A stretch of 64,000 nt of DNA, taken from Paenibacillus lemnae (GTDB lineage Bacteria; Bacillota; Bacilli; Paenibacillales; Paenibacillaceae). The stretch lies in the NCBI RefSeq assembly GCF_012933385.1, contig NZ_JABBPN010000005.1, positions 62,001-126,000 of the forward strand, written 5' to 3'. The notes under the pieces are model-generated. The model had not been told where the DNA came from. It was given only the letters and a program-made list of their open reading frames with translations, and ran no database searches. Made by a program: the position numbers and the translations under genes. Positions 62,640 to 64,000 of the stretch are shown here, piece after piece (within the stretch, counting starts at the first letter, position 1; every line of letters starts with the position of its first letter).

Positions 62640-63647
62640 TTGAAAAAAGTCCTGAAATGGGCAGCGCTCGTAGTGGGTTTTGTGATACTGTTTGCCGCAG
62701 GGTATGGATTATATCTCTATCACTCGGTTAAGGAAACGGCCGAGCAAATATTTGAGCAGCGCACTCCTTCACCACCCATGATTATTCAAGCGGAGCCGGT
62801 TTCTGCGGAAAATGCCAAACCGGGCGGCGGAGCATCTAATCTGCCGAGTTCGAATTCGAGTTTGAATGTAAATCGCATACAAGTAAACCGAACCGTCGAT
62901 TTGGATAAAAAAGAACCTTTTACCGTGCTTGTTCTCGGGGTGGACCAGCGTGAGAATGACCGCGGCCGTTCCGATGCGATGATTTTACTATCGGTAAATC
63001 CAGAACGAAAATCCATTCTAATGTTCAATATCCCCCGGGATACCCGAACGGCCATAGCCGGACGTGGTACAGTGGATAAAATTAACCATGCCTATGCTTT
63101 TGGCGGTGTCGATATGTCGGTCAGTACGGTGGAGGAGCTGCTGCAATATCCCGTCCATTATTATGTGAAAGTCAATATGGAGGGCTTCTCCAAGATCATT
63201 GATACACTTGGCGGTGTGCAGGTCAATAACTCACTGGCGTTTGATTATGGCGGCTACCATTTCGCATCAGGCAATATACATCTGGACGGGAGTCAGGCTC
63301 TCGCCTTTTCCAGAATGAGATTTGATGACCCCAGAGGGGATCTGGGACGGAACGCCCGTCAGCGCGAGATTGTAAAAGAAGTGATTCGCAGTGCTTTGAA
63401 TGTATCGACCGTGTTCAAGCTGAATTCACTGCTGAATGAAGTGGGGAGCAATGTGCGAACGGATATCTCCTTTAATGATATGAAAACATTGGTGGCGGAC
63501 TACAGGCAGGATCTGAACACCATCGAGCAGATCGAAATCAAGGGAACGGGAAGTAAAATCGGCGGGATTTGGTATTATATCGTGGACGCGAATGAGCGGC
63601 AGCGAATTCACACTTTACTTGCAGAGCATATGAAGACATTACAATGA
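62640..63647 (+). CDS. LytR-CpsA-Psr (LCP) family cell-wall glycopolymer ligase
   Basis: 335 residues. N-terminal membrane anchor (ALVVGFVILFAAGYGLYLY), a low-complexity linker, then the LCP domain: FTVLVLGVDQRENDRGRSDAMILLSVNPERKSILMFNIPRDTR (conserved Arg/Asp), KINHAYAFGG, VNMEGFSKIIDTLGGV, HLDGSQALAFSRMRFDDPRGDLGRNARQREIVKEV (conserved R). Attaches teichoic acid or other glycopolymers to peptidoglycan in characterised homologues. The TTG at 62640 follows AGGAGGGG. Confidence 0.88.
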   Translation: MKKVLKWAALVVGFVILFAAGYGLYLYHSVKETAEQIFEQRTPSPPMIIQAEPVSAENAKPGGGASNLPSSNSSLNVNRIQVNRTVDLDKKEPFTVLVLGVDQRENDRGRSDAMILLSVNPERKSILMFNIPRDTRTAIAGRGTVDKINHAYAFGGVDMSVSTVEELLQYPVHYYVKVNMEGFSKIIDTLGGVQVNNSLAFDYGGYHFASGNIHLDGSQALAFSRMRFDDPRGDLGRNARQREIVKEVIRSALNVSTVFKLNSLLNEVGSNVRTDISFNDMKTLVADYRQDLNTIEQIEIKGTGSKIGGIWYYIVDANERQRIHTLLAEHMKTLQ

Positions 63648-63669
63648 ACAAAGCAGCATAATCATCATG

Positions 63670-63712
63670 CAGGCATATGGGAAGCTATCCCGTATGGCCT
63701 GTTTTTTTTCAT
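63670..63712 (+). terminator. Terminator after the LCP gene
   Basis: CAGGCATATGGG-aagctat-CCCGTATGGCCTG followed by TTTTTTTT. Confidence 0.85.
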
Positions 63713-63721
63713 CCCGAAAAA

Positions 63722-63754
63722 AAAGTAAAAACGACCCGAAAGCCGTTTTTACTA
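63722..63754 (-). terminator. Terminator of the partial minus-strand gene
   Basis: AGTAAAAACG...CGTTTTTACT; on the minus strand followed by TTTTTTTT. It overlaps the stop codon region of the gene at the window edge. Confidence 0.7.
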
Positions 63755-64000
63755 AGGCGTCTCAATCATGCTCAATACTAAATCGGCTAACTGATGTACC
63801 GTTCGTTCGTACAGTGGACGCTGCAGCTGGTAGATAGGGAGATTCCCAGACATACGTGCAGTGATGTCAAAGTGCCAGCTTGTTAAGCCGTTTCCTGCGA
63901 GCAGTGATTTACGGTAGGTGTGCCGAAACAATAGTGGAAGACGTTCAAGCTTATCCACGGTTCTTAATTGAACCTCACTGCAGTCGGATTTGACAAGCTC
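63752..64000 (-). CDS. Partial hypothetical protein at the window edge (5' end outside)
   Basis: The frame stays open from the end of the window to a stop at 63752, giving 82 codons: ELVKSDCSEVQLRTVDKL, then LPLLFRHTYRKSLLAGNGLT and LPIYQLQRPLYERTVHQLAD, ending ETP. An internal GTG at 63958 could be a start but has a weak ribosome site. No family recognised. A strong terminator follows, so this is the 3' end of a real gene. Confidence 0.5.
   Translation of the reverse strand, partial: ELVKSDCSEVQLRTVDKLERLPLLFRHTYRKSLLAGNGLTSWHFDITARMSGNLPIYQLQRPLYERTVHQLADLVLSMIETP

Noticed and set aside
1..64000. CRISPR array, tRNA or rRNA genes
   Set aside because: No regularly spaced repeats, and no cloverleaf or rRNA sequence was seen on reading both strands. 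A covariance-model scan would settle this.

Overview
The window looks like a chromosomal segment of a Paenibacillus-type, endospore-forming, low-to-mid GC member of the Bacillales. Supporting signs are Gram-positive Shine-Dalgarno sites (AGGAGG) before nearly every gene, TTG and GTG starts, Bacillus-type primosome genes (dnaB/dnaI), a three-gene sdhCAB with a cytochrome b558-type SdhC, a YjcZ-type small sporulation protein, a SleB-type cortex hydrolase, and copper-amine-oxidase-N 'stalk' proteins typical of paenibacilli. No rRNA, tRNA or CRISPR array was found. Identifications rest on reading motifs and recalled family features; no database was searched.

Layout. 1-6.1 kb: YuiB-like membrane protein, dnaB-dnaI helicase loading genes, a YqzM-like miniprotein on the minus strand, trxA and uvrC (with an unusual acidic insertion). 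6.2-11.4 kb: a CPBP protease with a PepSY-like ectodomain, a ktrB-ktrA potassium uptake operon behind a c-di-AMP (ydaO) riboswitch, and a LysR regulator. 11.5-14.8 kb: sdhCAB. 14.9-18.4 kb: a two-TM-type K+ channel, a Tat-type metallophosphoesterase, a HisK-like PHP phosphatase and a second LysR. 18.7-23.7 kb: cheX, an SDR, a YfmL-like DEAD-box helicase and ecsAB. 23.7-28.3 kb: yjcZ, an aminotransferase, an AraC regulator, a small Arg/Cys-rich ORF with its own terminator, a second SDR and psd. 28.4-31.7 kb: a TPP riboswitch with attenuator and the ykoEDC thiamine-precursor ECF transporter.

31.9-38.8 kb is the most unusual region. A secreted stalk-domain protein is followed by a very large secreted protein whose gene is interrupted by a 2.6-kb group II intron (35409-38001) encoding an RT-maturase-HNH protein. 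Removing the intron at its GUGCG...AY boundaries restores one 1081-residue reading frame exactly. The intron RT frame has no ATG/GTG/TTG at its expected start. An AT-rich block (about 32.4-33.5 kb) spans the 3' end of the stalk gene and the 5' end of the large gene.

38.8-49 kb: an IF-3-like paralogue, an aldo/keto reductase, a WG-repeat/DUF3298-like protein, an ImmR/ImmA-like pair, a small holin-like protein whose promoter carries a LexA-type dyad, a dGTPase-like HD protein, an LLM flavin oxidoreductase fused by overlap to an RNA-methyltransferase-like gene, and a D-2-hydroxyacid dehydrogenase. 49-56 kb: thpR, a SleB-like hydrolase, a UPF0173 metallohydrolase, an MGDG-synthase-like glycosyltransferase, and a TetR-yhgE pair with the same 23-bp dyad in front of each gene. 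56-64 kb: the glutamate synthase large subunit, a small ORF, an XRE repressor divergent from a PilZ-like hypothetical with two GATACANNNTGTATC operators, an LCP cell-wall ligase and a partial minus-strand gene at the window edge.
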